Positions 46,829 through 58,673 of a DNA stretch of 64,000 nucleotides are shown in pieces (position 1 is the first letter of the stretch; each line of letters starts with the position of its first letter). Position numbers and translations under genes: made by a program. Origin of the DNA: Wolfiporia cocos (Eukaryota > Basidiomycota > Agaricomycetes > Polyporales > Phaeolaceae); the NCBI GenBank assembly GCA_029448655.1, contig JACCLO010000014.1:496001-560000 (forward strand), read 5' to 3'. The notes beneath the pieces are model-generated. The model was not told where the DNA came from, ran no database searches, and was given only the letters and a program-made list of their open reading frames with translations.

Positions 46829-47388
46829 TGACACAGACTCGCCTCTGTGCTACCCCTGGGCTCAGGGGGATCCCTACAACGCCCCACAGGGCCATAAACC
46901 GACGTGCTAGCGGTGAGCGCAGAGGCTACGTGGGAGGCGGAGCCATCCCTAGTGTACGCCGACATAGCGTCGCTGGTTCACAGACAAGGAAGAGGAGATA
47001 GGGGCCCCGGGCCAGCGAGTCACACAGGTGCTAGCGAGTAAGGGGAGATCCCATTGTCGAGAATCTAAGAGATGGGGTATTAACCCACATCTCGTCGTAA
47101 TATATACATGAGCGATGAGCTAACTAGTCCTACCCTAAAGAGAGGGCCTGTGCGCCGTATCTAAGGGGTCATGTGCTAGTGACGCTACATGTAACTACTG
47201 TGACCATATGTGATGTACCTAAGGCGCGCGCTATCCTACAGCGCTAAACTAGTGGGTCAGATGATCTAGATGGCATAGAACGGAGCGCTGGAGGTGGCTA
47301 AGGACTAGAGAGGCGCGCGCGCACCTAGCGGCGCCCATAGAACCTATAGCGAGGGATGCCAGAACCCCCCACCGGGAATTCTGTGACA
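46829..47388. repeat. Left LTR (560 bp)
   Basis: Starts TGACACAGACTCG, ends AATTCTGTGACA; appears identical to 48186-48745. Small frames within it are repeated in the other LTR and are not genes. Confidence 0.9.
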
Positions 47389-48185
47389 TTACCCCCCCTC
47401 TCAAAAAGCGTCGTCCCTGACGTGTTACCTACGACATCCCTTCCTATTGGTTTTTATGAGATCCCGGCACTGCTGGGCCGGCACCACCCGTCACTATCGC
47501 AGCAGGGAGCGCCCGGGATTCCTGACGGTCCGTCCATCGGATAGGGTTGAAGAGAAAAGGGGCGCGCGCTGGTGGGGACGCCAGCCCAGCGCGACGCCGA
47601 GCGCACCACTGCTCACCAGGATGAGAGGGACAGCCAAAACGGCTAGGCTTATTTTTGTTGTTTTCGCGCACCAGCGAGGATCGCTGCCGGCCGCTACTCA
47701 CGTTGGGTGCCCGTCACCCGTGTCCGTCAATCCCAAAGGGCCGATTCCTGTCGGTTGTCGTATCCATAATACATCGCGTTGACCGGTCGTTGTGGGGTTG
47801 GGAGACCCTCGCGGGTTCCCTTCGCATACCCACAGGTCATTAGTTCTTGGTGATTCTCCCCGCCGCCCAGGGGTAAGTGGCCAGAGTGCCCTAGACCTCC
47901 ACGCGCACGCGCATTCCCGAAGGATGACGGCGGCGGGTCCTCAAACGGGGCTTACCTCGGTCGACCCCGACTTCCCTGTGTTCAAAAAAGGGGGGGCGGA
48001 CTTGCTTCTTCACTCCCTATGGCCGCTTTGCCTGGGTTGATGCTTCGTGGGGGCTCGTAAGACTACGGACCGACGGCGCTTCTACCGTCGGCTGCCCCGT
48101 CGCATCGCCATGGCGACCTATAGGTGGAAACCCTTCGGCCCCAACGCATGCGCGCCGGAGGGGAAGGTAAATATCTCTTAGATTA

Positions 48186-48745
48186 TGACACAGACTCGCC
48201 TCTGTGCTACCCCTGGGCTCAGGGGGATCCCTACAACGCCCCACAGGGCCATAAACCGACGTGCTAGCGGTGAGCGCAGAGGCTACGTGGGAGGCGGAGC
48301 CATCCCTAGTGTACGCCGACATAGCGTCGCTGGTTCACAGACAAGGAAGAGGAGATAGGGGCCCCGGGCCAGCGAGTCACACAGGTGCTAGCGAGTAAGG
48401 GGAGATCCCATTGTCGAGAATCTAAGAGATGGGGTATTAACCCACATCTCGTCGTAATATATACATGAGCGATGAGCTAACTAGTCCTACCCTAAAGAGA
48501 GGGCCTGTGCGCCGTATCTAAGGGGTCATGTGCTAGTGACGCTACATGTAACTACTGTGACCATATGTGATGTACCTAAGGCGCGCGCTATCCTACAGCG
48601 CTAAACTAGTGGGTCAGATGATCTAGATGGCATAGAACGGAGCGCTGGAGGTGGCTAAGGACTAGAGAGGCGCGCGCGCACCTAGCGGCGCCCATAGAAC
48701 CTATAGCGAGGGATGCCAGAACCCCCCACCGGGAATTCTGTGACA
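48186..48745. repeat. Right LTR (560 bp)
   Basis: Same length and apparently the same sequence as the left LTR; followed directly by the TGGAG target duplication. Confidence 0.9.
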
Positions 48746-48828
48746 TGGAGCAGTTAGTTGCCTTGATGATTTGCGAAAATTGTGTGTAAAATTTGTGTTA
48801 TATATATTTTAATTGGTCAATGGTACCT

Positions 48829-49045
48829 GTTGCCACAATGGCTCAGTCGGCTAATTACGCTGCAATGCTGTTATTCTCATCTGTGCTAAGGTCCTTGGTT
48901 CGAATCCGGGATGTGCCATTTTATTGTCACAGTAGATTAATCTGCCGCAGTTAGCAGATTAATCTGCGTGCAAACCTAGCTCGCAACTGCGATTTCTTAA
49001 GCGAAGGGCAGTTGGCAGATTAAGATAATTGACTGAAACTCTACG
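48829..49045 (+). repeat. Right inverted repeat (~215 bp)
   Basis: Mirror of 46406-46622. The 200 bp to its left side (46623-46828) and 78 bp to its right side of the LTR element (48751-48828) are the original interior between the two repeats. Without the LTR element the repeat pair plus interior would be about 720 bp. Confidence 0.85.
48832..48918 (+). other. tRNA-like RNA polymerase III unit (right)
   Basis: The A box TGGCTCAGTCGG is at 48839-48850, the B box GGTTCGAATCC at 48897-48907 and a T4 terminator at 48919-48922. A TATATATAT run lies about 25 bp upstream. The acceptor stem (GCCACAA with ATGTGCC) pairs at most five of seven positions. It differs from the left unit at several bases, mostly in the 5' half. 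Confidence 0.6.
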
Positions 49046-51207
49046 GTTCCGTGGATTCCTAGACCTGATTCTGCGATAGTAGTAGACAGTTATAGACAAA
49101 AAAATGAGCATGCATAGCGTGCGTAGCATATTTTGATCAGGGCTTTGTGCAGGATGTAGTGGAGGTATCTCCGGGAGCCTAAAGTGAGCGAATATTTCAA
49201 CGGCTGCGACAGTGTCTTTTTATATCTTTTCATGAACAAATAGCATCAGTTTAGACAATTTACGTCGTATCTCTCAGCGGAGCAACTTGGAGATAAAGAT
49301 GGCATCCACTCAAAATGCTGTTCACGTTTTGATGTTCCTTCCCTGGATTTGTTATTACAGCGCCGACCTTATATCTTCATTCCCTGTGCATCAATGATAA
49401 TTTATCTCTTAATGGCGTGCTTGAATGGTTGTGGCTTGACTTGGGTCTGACCTCGGTTAAGGGATCACCGCTCACTGGTCGAGCTTCAAGCTTCAAGACT
49501 TGGCCCGCTTAACCCTCTGTAGTCTAGTTATCTAGTGGCGTGGAACACTTTAGACGAGATGATTGTAACATTAAATTCCCAGTCAAAAGCTGCATATGGG
49601 GATATTGGAGAGAGTCGTGACATTGACTGCCGCTTGCCCTCTATGAATCTGCACGGCTTGCATAAGGAATTTGCAATAGCTCCGAGACTTCAGCGCTTCA
49701 GCGCTCAGGCGCTCACTCTGGTATCAAATTCGCAGGACTGTTAACGTTGTTGCTAGTGTGTGTTTCCAGCCCTGACACAAGCATGTTCTCAAGCAACTAC
49801 TCAGGGGAATATTACTCGCGTGAAAGCGTATTCCTGATCTGAGGCTACTCAAGGCAACAAAGGCCAAGACGAGTCTGGGGTGCTCCCTGCTCGTCTGGCT
49901 GGTATATATGCTCGTAGGCTGTTTGTACATGTTTGGCTACTATACAGTATTACGTAAGCTGGTAGACCGTTTAGAGTATGGTAAACCCTATCGTAGGTGT
50001 AGAGCCACATCAAGGGTGTCCGGGGTCTGTGTAGGCACGTGTGGGGTGTTCGGGGTCCTTGCACGTGATGCATAGGCGGGCGCTTAGATAAGATAAGGGT
50101 TGTCTCTAGTCGCAAGCTAATTGGAGAAAATCGGCTTGTGACAAGCCCCAAGCAAAGTGCAATGCTTGTGCAGATGTCGGTGCTGCTGTAGCGAGTTCGC
50201 TGGTGGCCCAACGGAGTACAGCAGGACGGCGGAAGCTTAAAGTATGATCACGGAGTGAAAAAAGGCCTTGGCACCTATGTCCGAGTCGCCCTTGGATTTG
50301 GCGGTTTCAGGCCTCTAGTGCTCACTTTCTCCGCTCACTTGAGGAGAGCAACTTGCCGCGCTTGGGGCTCAAGAGCGCACATGATGTCCGGACTCCCTGG
50401 AGGTGATGTCGGCCCTTGAAATGGCTTACCGCATCTCACCTCAATCGAGTAACAGCTCTACAGCCTGCGGCTGATGGCAGGCTCTAACGTGATACGGGAC
50501 CTCTCTCACAGACTCACACAATAGATTGCAGTATAAACACCTTAGTCCATACAGAGATACGTGAGGATGAAACGATGTTAAAATACAAAGTGCCTGCATT
50601 TATGTCAATGTTCACAGCTGATGTCGACATTCTCGTGCGAGTGAAGCAGCGGCTTTGTCCCCAGGATGCTACTACATTGAACCTTAGGTCTATGCGAGCT
50701 CAAGTGCTGATTACACGCGACGCGTTAAAGGTACCATACTATCAGCAGGAATTGATGATCTCGTTCGCGTTCAAAGGGCAGTGGTGGGTGGCAGCTCGCG
50801 AGGTAATGTAAGCTTAACGACTCCCACTTACTGCAATTTTTGTTCCTAACTCTGAAGATCCGATCGACTGATGGTCTCCGACTTAGCCGAGAAGGTAGGA
50901 GAGTACAATGGCTTGCCTCCTCGAGTAGATCCTACTACACATACCGAACACACTAAAATAGCCTCAATCCAAATTAGCGTGAAACACCATCCTACTGAGT
51001 ACTAGGTGCAGATTTTCTATCCCGGGCTTATGGGGAAGACCAAGACCGTCAAACCGATTTCTGCCCGATTGGCGCCCAGCACCCGCGCTCTGAGCGCCGG
51101 ATGCCACACATTCGAGCTGTGGCTCGTCTTCGTTCTCTCGTGCATCAGATCAGTTTGAGCCTTGTCTGCATCACGGTGTAGTCCCGACTGGAGTAATTCG
51201 TACACAC
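49046..51207. other. 2.2-kb gene-free region
   Basis: No gene is supported. A GCGCTTCA-type short repeat lies at 49688-49714. The frame 50575-50811 (78 codons, plus) has no family features. The missing 5' half of the P450 is not here. The content looks like decayed non-coding DNA. Confidence 0.45.
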
Positions 51208-53950
51208 TCAAAGTTTCGCTCTGATTGAGACACTAGGCCCCTGCTCCTGCAGCTCCTTCGCCCGATTACGCAACGTTCTCCGCAGAAGCTTGCCACTGGG
51301 GTTCCTCGGAATTGCATCGATAAAGTGGACACCACCCGTTAGCCATTTATACTGCACTTTTGCGTCCGCTACATGCTAGCCGATAACCGTGACGTTAATT
51401 CACGTCTTGTAAATGGCGGGAGGCGAGACCAACCTTCACTAGCGCTGCCTTGACCCTATCGGCCTCCGCTGGATCATTCTTCATTCGATTCAGTGCATCG
51501 GCTTGAGGAACGACGAACGCGAGCGGAATTTCGCCACTATAATCGTCTGGCACGCCGACGACACAGACATCTGCGACATCTGGGTGGACCAGCAAGTGGC
51601 CTTCCAATTCGGCGGGCGCCACTGAAGGAGTAGCTCAGCGTTTCATAATGTCAAGGATGTCCGACGTGTTACAGCTGACCTTGATAGCCCCTAACTTTGA
51701 GCAATTCCTGTCATATTTCTAGATGAGGGAAAGTGACTGCACCCTGGCGTCGACAGCAACCTACCTTGATACGATCGAGTATGAAGACCTCCGCTTGTTC
51801 GTTGACCATGACCTCATCACCTGTATACAACCACCTTCAAATAAGTTAGTCGTTTGCAGTCAGAAACGGTATAGAACACCTACCCATCGACGAAGGTTTC
51901 CTCAGTTCTGCTTGAAGTTATATGATGACTGGTTTTATACATAAGACTAAACATACGCCTGCTCATCGTTCAAATAGCCAAGCGCCATACATGGGCCTTT
52001 GACGATGAGGTGCCCTGGCTGGCCAAGCTTCGCTAGACTACCATCTGGACGTACGACGCGTGCAATAATTCCCGGAAGGAGTCGCCCTGCGCTTCCTGGA
52101 GTACCAATCTTTTGCTCCATCTGGAGGAAGGCAAGACTACCCACGGCTTCGGTCATGCCTAGACACATTTTCATTTGGTAGAGGTTTCATTGAATGACTG
52201 ACATAATGTGCTCACCGTAGCCTTGACCAATGTGTACGGCGGGTAATATGGACGAGAGCTGCCTTACAAGTTCCGCAGATAGAGGCGCTGCGCCACATAC
52301 TACCACTCGGAGAGAACTTAGGTCGAATTGCGAGATTGCAGGATTCTGTCGACAATGCCAAAATACAGCATAAAATCTACGATATCGGAAGATAGTGATT
52401 TACCTTGCATAGTAGTACAACCATGGGAGGTACAACTCTGTGTATGCACCGTGCGAGAAGTGAGCAAGCGTTTCGGATATAAGATGTGGACACACGGTAG
52501 CAGGTTGATACGATGTCGCTGAATGCTTGCAAGCATATCGGTTAAGTGGAATTTTGGAACAACCACGATTGTGACCTAGCAGAAGGTCATCATTGTTCAG
52601 CATCATGCTGCGGTAGACTTTACGGAGTAGAAGAGAGCAAAGTGCATGATCACAACGAGGCCGTATATATCTATTTATTTTGTTGGGTCAATTTCGCGGG
52701 CTTCTGCGGAATATACTCACGAAAGAATGGCATTTCTATCAATCTCACGCGTTATGGTTCATCAACATACGACTGATGATGACATCGCATACATACGCGC
52801 TAGCCAGATATCTCCCGCACGGAGCTTTCGTTCTTCCCAAGGCATGCGCTGCTGATTCGCCAGATGTGCCAATTGAATAATACCTGCAACGACAGCGCGG
52901 TGCGGTATGCATACGGCCTAATTACACTGCTTGTACAAATCGCATGGGTACTGGTAGCTCTAAAAAGACATACCTTAGGCCTCCCGGTAGTGCCACTGGA
53001 AAAGCTGAGGAAGGCCAGTTTCTTGTCAGCTTCACCAGGTCTCAGAGAGCGTTCGACGAAGCTCGGCGGGTATGAAAGTCCATCTTCCACGAGTCGCTGT
53101 ACTGTCTGCTGCGGATACACCGCCTCACCCACTTCATCGAGGAGAATAATGTGATCATGAGGAATGTTCGTATTGCTTGCAGCGGCACGGGCAGTGGCGT
53201 AGTTCCAAGGATGCACTATCAACAACTTCGCGCATGTTGTTGTGAGCTGGTGCTCAAGTTCGCCCACGGTATATGCTGGGTTTGCAGCTCTTCGGTCCAG
53301 TCAGTGTTAGTTTGACGATTATGCTGATCTAAGTTAGCACTTGCGTCACTACAGCGCCCAACCTATGAGTGGCCCTGTACCCCATGATTAGTGTATTCGC
53401 GCCTCTGATCGATGATCCACGACATCACACCAAACTGTCACGGGATAATCTAGTCGGAGTGTTGATCAGTCTAAAGCAAAGAAAGAATCGTGATTGGCTG
53501 AACCTGACCGATGTGGTTTGGGCTACATATGCATACTGGTCACTCTGATGAACATTCTGTTCTAGCTTCTCACGCCGATGCGCCTTACCAACGTCATCTT
53601 CCTCTGAGCATTGTAAGTTAGTGATGAGGACAGCTGACATCGATACTGGTATTGCATACTGATTCCCAATCGCGAACTCAGCGCATTTGCCAATGCTGTA
53701 GTGCGTGCTTTAACCTACGAAAGAAATTGCATCGTTAAATCCGTGGATCCATGGGCCTAGGAAGCTTTGCCATCCATACCTCCGCAAACGTTACTCTCCT
53801 CCCAGTAGCGTCTTCAATCATGCAAGGATTCAGCTGTGCCGCAGGAGCCGTAGGTCTAGATTCATGTGTGTAGTCGAGCATAAACTGCACAACGGTAACA
53901 TCGTCTGGAATGTACGGAAGGGGACCACCCGGTGCATGTATCTCGGTCAT
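51208..53950 (-). CDS. Acyl-CoA synthetase, 4-coumarate-CoA-ligase type, copy 1
   Basis: An intact multi-exon AMP-binding enzyme of about 580 residues; I followed the splicing from MTEIHAPGGPLPYIPDDVTV to the stop at 51208 without a lesion. It activates a carboxylic acid with ATP and transfers it to CoA. Motifs: LAFLSFSSGTTGRPK (P-loop), MPFFHIYGLVVIMHF, VVCGAAPLSAEL, HIGQGYGMTEAVG, DGWLYTGDEVMVN, LDRIKELLKVRGYQVAPAEL and the catalytic Lys in PRNPSGKLLRR. The last three residues are AKL, a standard peroxisomal targeting signal, so a role in peroxisomal acyl activation is likely. The intron with donor at 53344-53343 uses GC (GCAAGT). An upstream in-frame ATG at 53977 exists; 53950 is preferred because it aligns with the start of the second copy. 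Confidence 0.88.
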
Positions 53951-54409
53951 AGCTGCAGCGCAAGGCTCGTGGGACATCCCCGGCCGCCAGCCTGGATGAT
54001 TAACATCGTGCAGGATCCTCCCACGATAGTTCGAGCCATGTTAATGTTAATGTTGTGTTCCACGTGGGGTCTTGTCGGAATAATCCAGGGAACATATTAG
54101 CAAGCTAGACGGCCAACGTGGCATAGTTGATAACGCACGGTGAATCTAGATATCGTAAACCCGCGAGGGCGTCAGCGTTGGCAGCGCGTTAAAAGAATGA
54201 ATCAAGAAGGATGCATGACTTTTTCAGGACAAGACTCCCATCTATCGAATGGGCTTGGCCGCGAATCATATAACGTTCAATTACCGCAGTGTATTGACGC
54301 GCCCCACAGTCGTGTTGTACAATAAGCAAATCACTTGTAATGGAAGCATAGGTGTGCTCTGGAAGATAATGACACAATCCTTCGAAACAAAGTCCCATGA
54401 GCAGCTACT
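53951..54409. other. Intergenic region between synthetase copy 1 and GH55
   Basis: A 459-bp stretch holding the GH55 3' flank and the synthetase promoter. No other feature is visible. Confidence 0.4.
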
Positions 54410-57400
54410 TTACGGCGTCCAGACCGACATTGTGGACTGGAAGCCGTTCTTGTTCGCATTGGAAAGAACGATACCGCGCTGATTCACGCTGAGCATGTGC
54501 GTGACTCCAACGGTTGCGAGACTATAGACACTGATCGAGGATTCTGTGTCTATATTGAGAACCTGATTTTGGCACGTCGAGTCCTTCAAGCAGTCCTGAG
54601 CATAGTTGTAGAAGAAGCTGTACAATCCGGCTCCTGTAATGTTGCATGTATGTCAGAATGCGATGCGTAATCCCCCGCGTGGCGCACGTACCGAAGATGA
54701 GGATATTTGAGGAAGACTGGACGTTGATCGCCCATGCGGAGAGCTGTCCAGCAGGGAAGGTAGGATCATGCCATCTTGCCTCCAATGTGAATGGCGCTGG
54801 CGGTACAGGAGTTGGTTGATAGTACGGCTGCAAGAAATCAAGTTAGCGGGTCAGGGTGACATACACATAGACACGGACAGATTCGGTTTGCGCGAGTCCA
54901 ATGTAATGGTCTTTGGCATTGACGAAGTTATATTGATATAATGTGTGATGCTCGGCTGACATGGAGTGAGCGGAGACTATCAACTTCAGAGGCATCTGAG
55001 ACTTACAGCCTGAAAAAGAGAGACTATTAGCAACTTGTGAGTGGAATTAAGGATTATCGGAGGAAATTCACCGGTCCCAATGAGCCATACTGGCCCTGCT
55101 GACTCGGACAAGACACCACGACCACTGTATACTGTGATCTGTGAACTACCGTCCCCATCCAGATCGTGGTCTGCCAACCAAACCCAGGTGCCCTTAAACA
55201 ATGCAGATTGGATAAGTCAGTTCTCACAGGCTTAGTAGCACTTGAGTGCTGACCTCGAGATATGCGTTAGATTGAGGAGTCAAATGTAACGCGAGGAACG
55301 CTGCGAAGCAGTCGTTCGAGATCGGAGTCTTGGGACACTGAGCTACCTCAAGATTGGTTCCGGCGGCTACATCACGAAGGGTCAGAACAGTACTTCAGCA
55401 CAATTTGAAGCCTCACCTCCAGCTAGCCTAGGAAAGAGACGATACCGTCTGATACAACCAGTCCGCTTGGAAAGACTGACACATACCTAATGTGAGTATC
55501 CCACATTCCCGCGCCGCCTTGAACAGGCGAGTTAATATTCCACTGAACAACAATTGCTCCAGGGGCTAAGCGCAAGCAGCTCATGCGTGAGACAAGCAAG
55601 TACGACCAAAAGGTTATAGAACTGACCAGGGCCACGAGTCGCAAATAGCATATCCGTGATCTCAACGATGCCTGAGGAACCAGGCTCGCCGACCCGTACC
55701 ATCACTCTCGGGTTGCTCTGATCTGCGAAGACAGGCCCACCGCCCATGATGACACTCCAGGCCTCACCGACCATCTGGGTGTTTGCGGGGATCGTGAGCG
55801 TGTTCGTAATGTAGTAGGTGCCCGCATCGAAGAATATGATCTTTCGTCCCGCATACTAGGAGAATGTGAGATTAAGATTATACGATTTGCGGAAATGATG
55901 GATCGCCTACCTGGTCGAAGATCGTCTGCAACGCGTTTGTGTCATCGGTATAGCCGTCACCCCGGGCTCCTAGTGTCTTCACGCTGACGAACTGGTCGAC
56001 AGAATAGTCCTCATATCTATTTCAAGTCAGCTTGCGATGGTGTGCTTAAGCCCAATTTCGTACTGTGGGTGCGTGCGACCGAATATCCTGCCGCTCTCAT
56101 CAAGCAAGCTGCTAGCCTTCAAGGGGGTAGCAATATGGTTTTGAGTGAAGGATAATCTGGAGTTCGAGCCGGAGTACACGTTTCCTTGTGCCCAGCTGTG
56201 GATCGTCGTAGTGCCTCCACGCAGGGCGACCTCGCCATCTAATACTCCGACAGCAACGGGAACATTGTTAAGTTGAATGTTGTTGAGCACTATTGAACCG
56301 GCGAGCGATCTTGACGCGACCGAAGAGCGCAAAAAGATCGGAGTGTTAGTGACCACAGCGTCGATGATAGCTTCACCGCCGACGGTCTGCAACATATTAT
56401 GATCTTGCTGAGAGAAATGAATGAGCTAAGACTGACCTGATCATCCTGCGTAAGGCCTCCTGTTTTGAGATCAAAGCCAACTTGGCAGTTGTTGACTGTG
56501 AGGAAAGGAATATCAGCAACCACGACTTCAGTTGTCATGGTTGTTCCTCACTCTCAACTCCCTGGAATGTCCATCCTGGTGCAAGATATCAGCGCACAGC
56601 CATGGCCATGGACAACTGTCACCGACCCCAATTCCACATTGCATATATTGCTGCAGACAGTCAATAAATTTCAGTCAATAGATAGGGGATCTAGTAACAC
56701 ACCAGTATCGGCGTTGTTTATGGTTACATTCCGGACAGTGAACCTAGCGCGAATACGTCAATCGTCGCAACCATTAGAAACGCCAGCAGAATACGCACTG
56801 TTGATTTCCGACCCACATGCCGAATTTACCTACATCTTTGTGTCAGGGATAGATTATCTCAGACTGGGAGGTCCCACCTCCGTTAAAGACAAGATCTGCA
56901 CACGGAATTAAAATCAGTCATACAAGAAGAGACCGATGACTTACCTCCCATATATCCACCGCTTCCATTCTCCATCCAGATGCCTATGTGCAACTGTCCT
57001 GAAGGGCTCTTCGTCCATGCAGCATTCAGATCTCATACCTTGGTGATTGTTGCCCTTGCGCGGACTCATTTGGAACACGATGTTCATGAGAGAAGTGGCT
57101 TGCGAGACTTGCCAATGGATACCCGTCGCGGTCGTGAAGTCAGGCATGCGTCGTAGGTCGATGACGAAATTTCGGACACTGCGGAAGAAGTTGTTTTGGT
57201 TGATGTACCACTGCGCACCACCACCTCCGGGAATATATGGATCCGCGTCTATACGGGCGTTAGTCGGTAACACCAACGCGGATGAAGAACTGAATCAAGT
57301 ACTAGCTCACCGATGACAGCCATGCCCGAGAAGTTGGATGCAGCGAGAAGGGTAGGAAGTTGTCTAGCATCTCCGATAATCTGTGTGTAGTAATATGCAC

Positions 57401-58138
57401 TATCAAGCCGTCAGCAGATGGTCGAGCGACACGTTACGACCTGCCCTACATGATTGGTGAGGAAACCTTGTATGTTCTGAACTCGGAGTTGATGTCAAGA
57501 GTACAGCATAGATGACAGATAGATAGGCTCACCCTCTCGGGAAGTACACAATAGCGGGGGTAAGCGTTGACGACTCGCAGTTTCCCCCGCCGCATCTTCC
57601 GCCCATAGACATGGCGGCACTGAGACAGCAGTCAATCATTTTAAGATGTACTAATCACGCAGAGGAGAGCGTACTTTATTGCCTCGGTGTCGTCCGCAAC
57701 TCCATCGCCCACAGCACCAAAGTCCTTTACATTACGGAAGACCTGGTAGGAGGACGGATCTGGGTTGAACGCCGAGATGCCTTGGTGTCTTATACTCTCC
57801 ATCCAGAATGGATCCTCAGGTTTAGCAGTCCCTGGCCCCATCGGAGAGACGTAACTATTGTGCGCAGCAGGGCCGGAAATAGGTGCCGCTGGAATCGCAG
57901 CGTGAGCGGCGGTTGTCACCGAGAATCCAAACGAGCGTCTTGATGAGACTGCCCCCATTTACTCACATACTGGCTGCTGTTGCGGTTTTCCCAGCCTGTC
58001 CTGAATGCTATGCATGAACTTAGAGAACCCAGAAGGAGTCTTTCGCCAGTTGTGACCAGACAAATTCATTAGCGCGTACGTGACAGCAAAAAAGCAGGCG
58101 CAGAAATAGAGTAGGTATCGCAGCTTGAGTATGCCCAT
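54410..58138 (-). CDS. GH55 exo-beta-1,3-glucanase (about 800 aa)
   Basis: I traced the whole frame through about 20 introns. The start is ATG 58138, the first exon runs to 57967, then 57888-57675, 57619-57533, 57476-57450, 57399-57311 and onward to the stop at 54410. The protein has the two right-handed beta-helix halves of GH55. First half: VFRNVKDFGAVGDGVADDTE, NAAMSMGGRCGGGNCESST, TPAIVYFPRG, NQNNFFRSVRNFVIDLRRMP, IHWQVSQATSLMNIVFQM. Second half: YEDYSVDQFVSVKTLGARGD, GRKIIFFDAGTYYITNTLTI, TPISNDCFAAFLALHLTPQS, GTWVWLADHDLDGDGSSQIT, EHHTLYQYNFVNAKDHYIGL. The family releases glucose or gentiobiose from beta-1,3-glucan. The N-terminus (LRYLLYFCACFFAVTYALMN) is a signal peptide or a membrane anchor. 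A 3-nt exon at 55007-55009 is likely. Confidence 0.88.
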
Positions 58139-58673
58139 GTGCTTGCCAACAAGTAGGACGGACGACCGTACCTGCGAATGACAAGCTATTGTTGGTAGAG
58201 TGGCCGTAAGCGGAGACTGCGCGTGGTCTCGTCCTCGCCCCACATATTGCGTCGCGACCACGTGCGGCGATCATGGCGACGCGTCGCGTCGATCGCGTTT
58301 CCGCACGACGCGTCTCGACCATGGTAGGTACGCATTTCAGATGTCACCCATCACAGCGAGGAGCACGCTTTTCTTCATAGTCACAATGACCCGGGTCGAG
58401 CACGAGGATCGCGCTTGTGGTGGGGTACTAAGCCTTAAGGCGTAGAACGGAAAGGACCTCAGGCTCGAAGGAAAATAATCTAATGGGATGCATGAAGGAA
58501 AACGTGACTGAACGCAGGGACAGAAAATAACCTCTATGATGTTATAGGACATCGCCCCCTAGGTGGGTACATATCGGGTTATCAAGTGATAATCAAAGCC
58601 ACACTGTAGTCGACTGTGGCGGCGGGGCACATTTTCTCGATTCATACTGCAGCATCTAGTGACACATTATACA
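58139..58673. other. Intergenic region between GH55 and synthetase copy 2
   Basis: A 535-bp spacer. The frame 58020-58322 overlaps the GH55 first exon in another phase and is not supported as a gene. Confidence 0.4.

Larger units (their letters stand above)
46829..48745. mobile_element. Young non-autonomous LTR retrotransposon (1.9 kb)
   Basis: Two direct repeats of 560 bp (46829-47388 and 48186-48745) flank a 797-bp interior. Each repeat begins TGACACAG and ends CTGTGACA, a TG...CA LTR signature with short inverted ends. A 5-bp target duplication TGGAG lies at 46824-46828 and 48746-48750. A purine-rich tract (GGAGGGGAAGG) sits shortly before the right LTR, as a polypurine tract should. The interior has no gag, protease, reverse transcriptase or integrase frame, so the element depends on others (TRIM/LARD-like). 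The LTRs look identical by eye, implying a recent insertion. The primer binding site is unclear. Confidence 0.9.

Noticed and set aside
47356..48185. Possible gag or other coding content in the LTR-element interior
   Set aside because: No frame exceeds about 110 codons and none shows a zinc knuckle, protease, RT or integrase motif.
46774..48322. Identical small frames (starting MSAYTRDGSASH) seen twice
   Set aside because: Both lie within the two LTRs; the repetition is due to the LTR duplication, not to two genes.
46533..48918. Two functional nuclear tRNA genes
   Set aside because: A and B boxes are intact but acceptor stems mispair at two or three positions and no standard anticodon arm forms; tRNA-like is the safer call.
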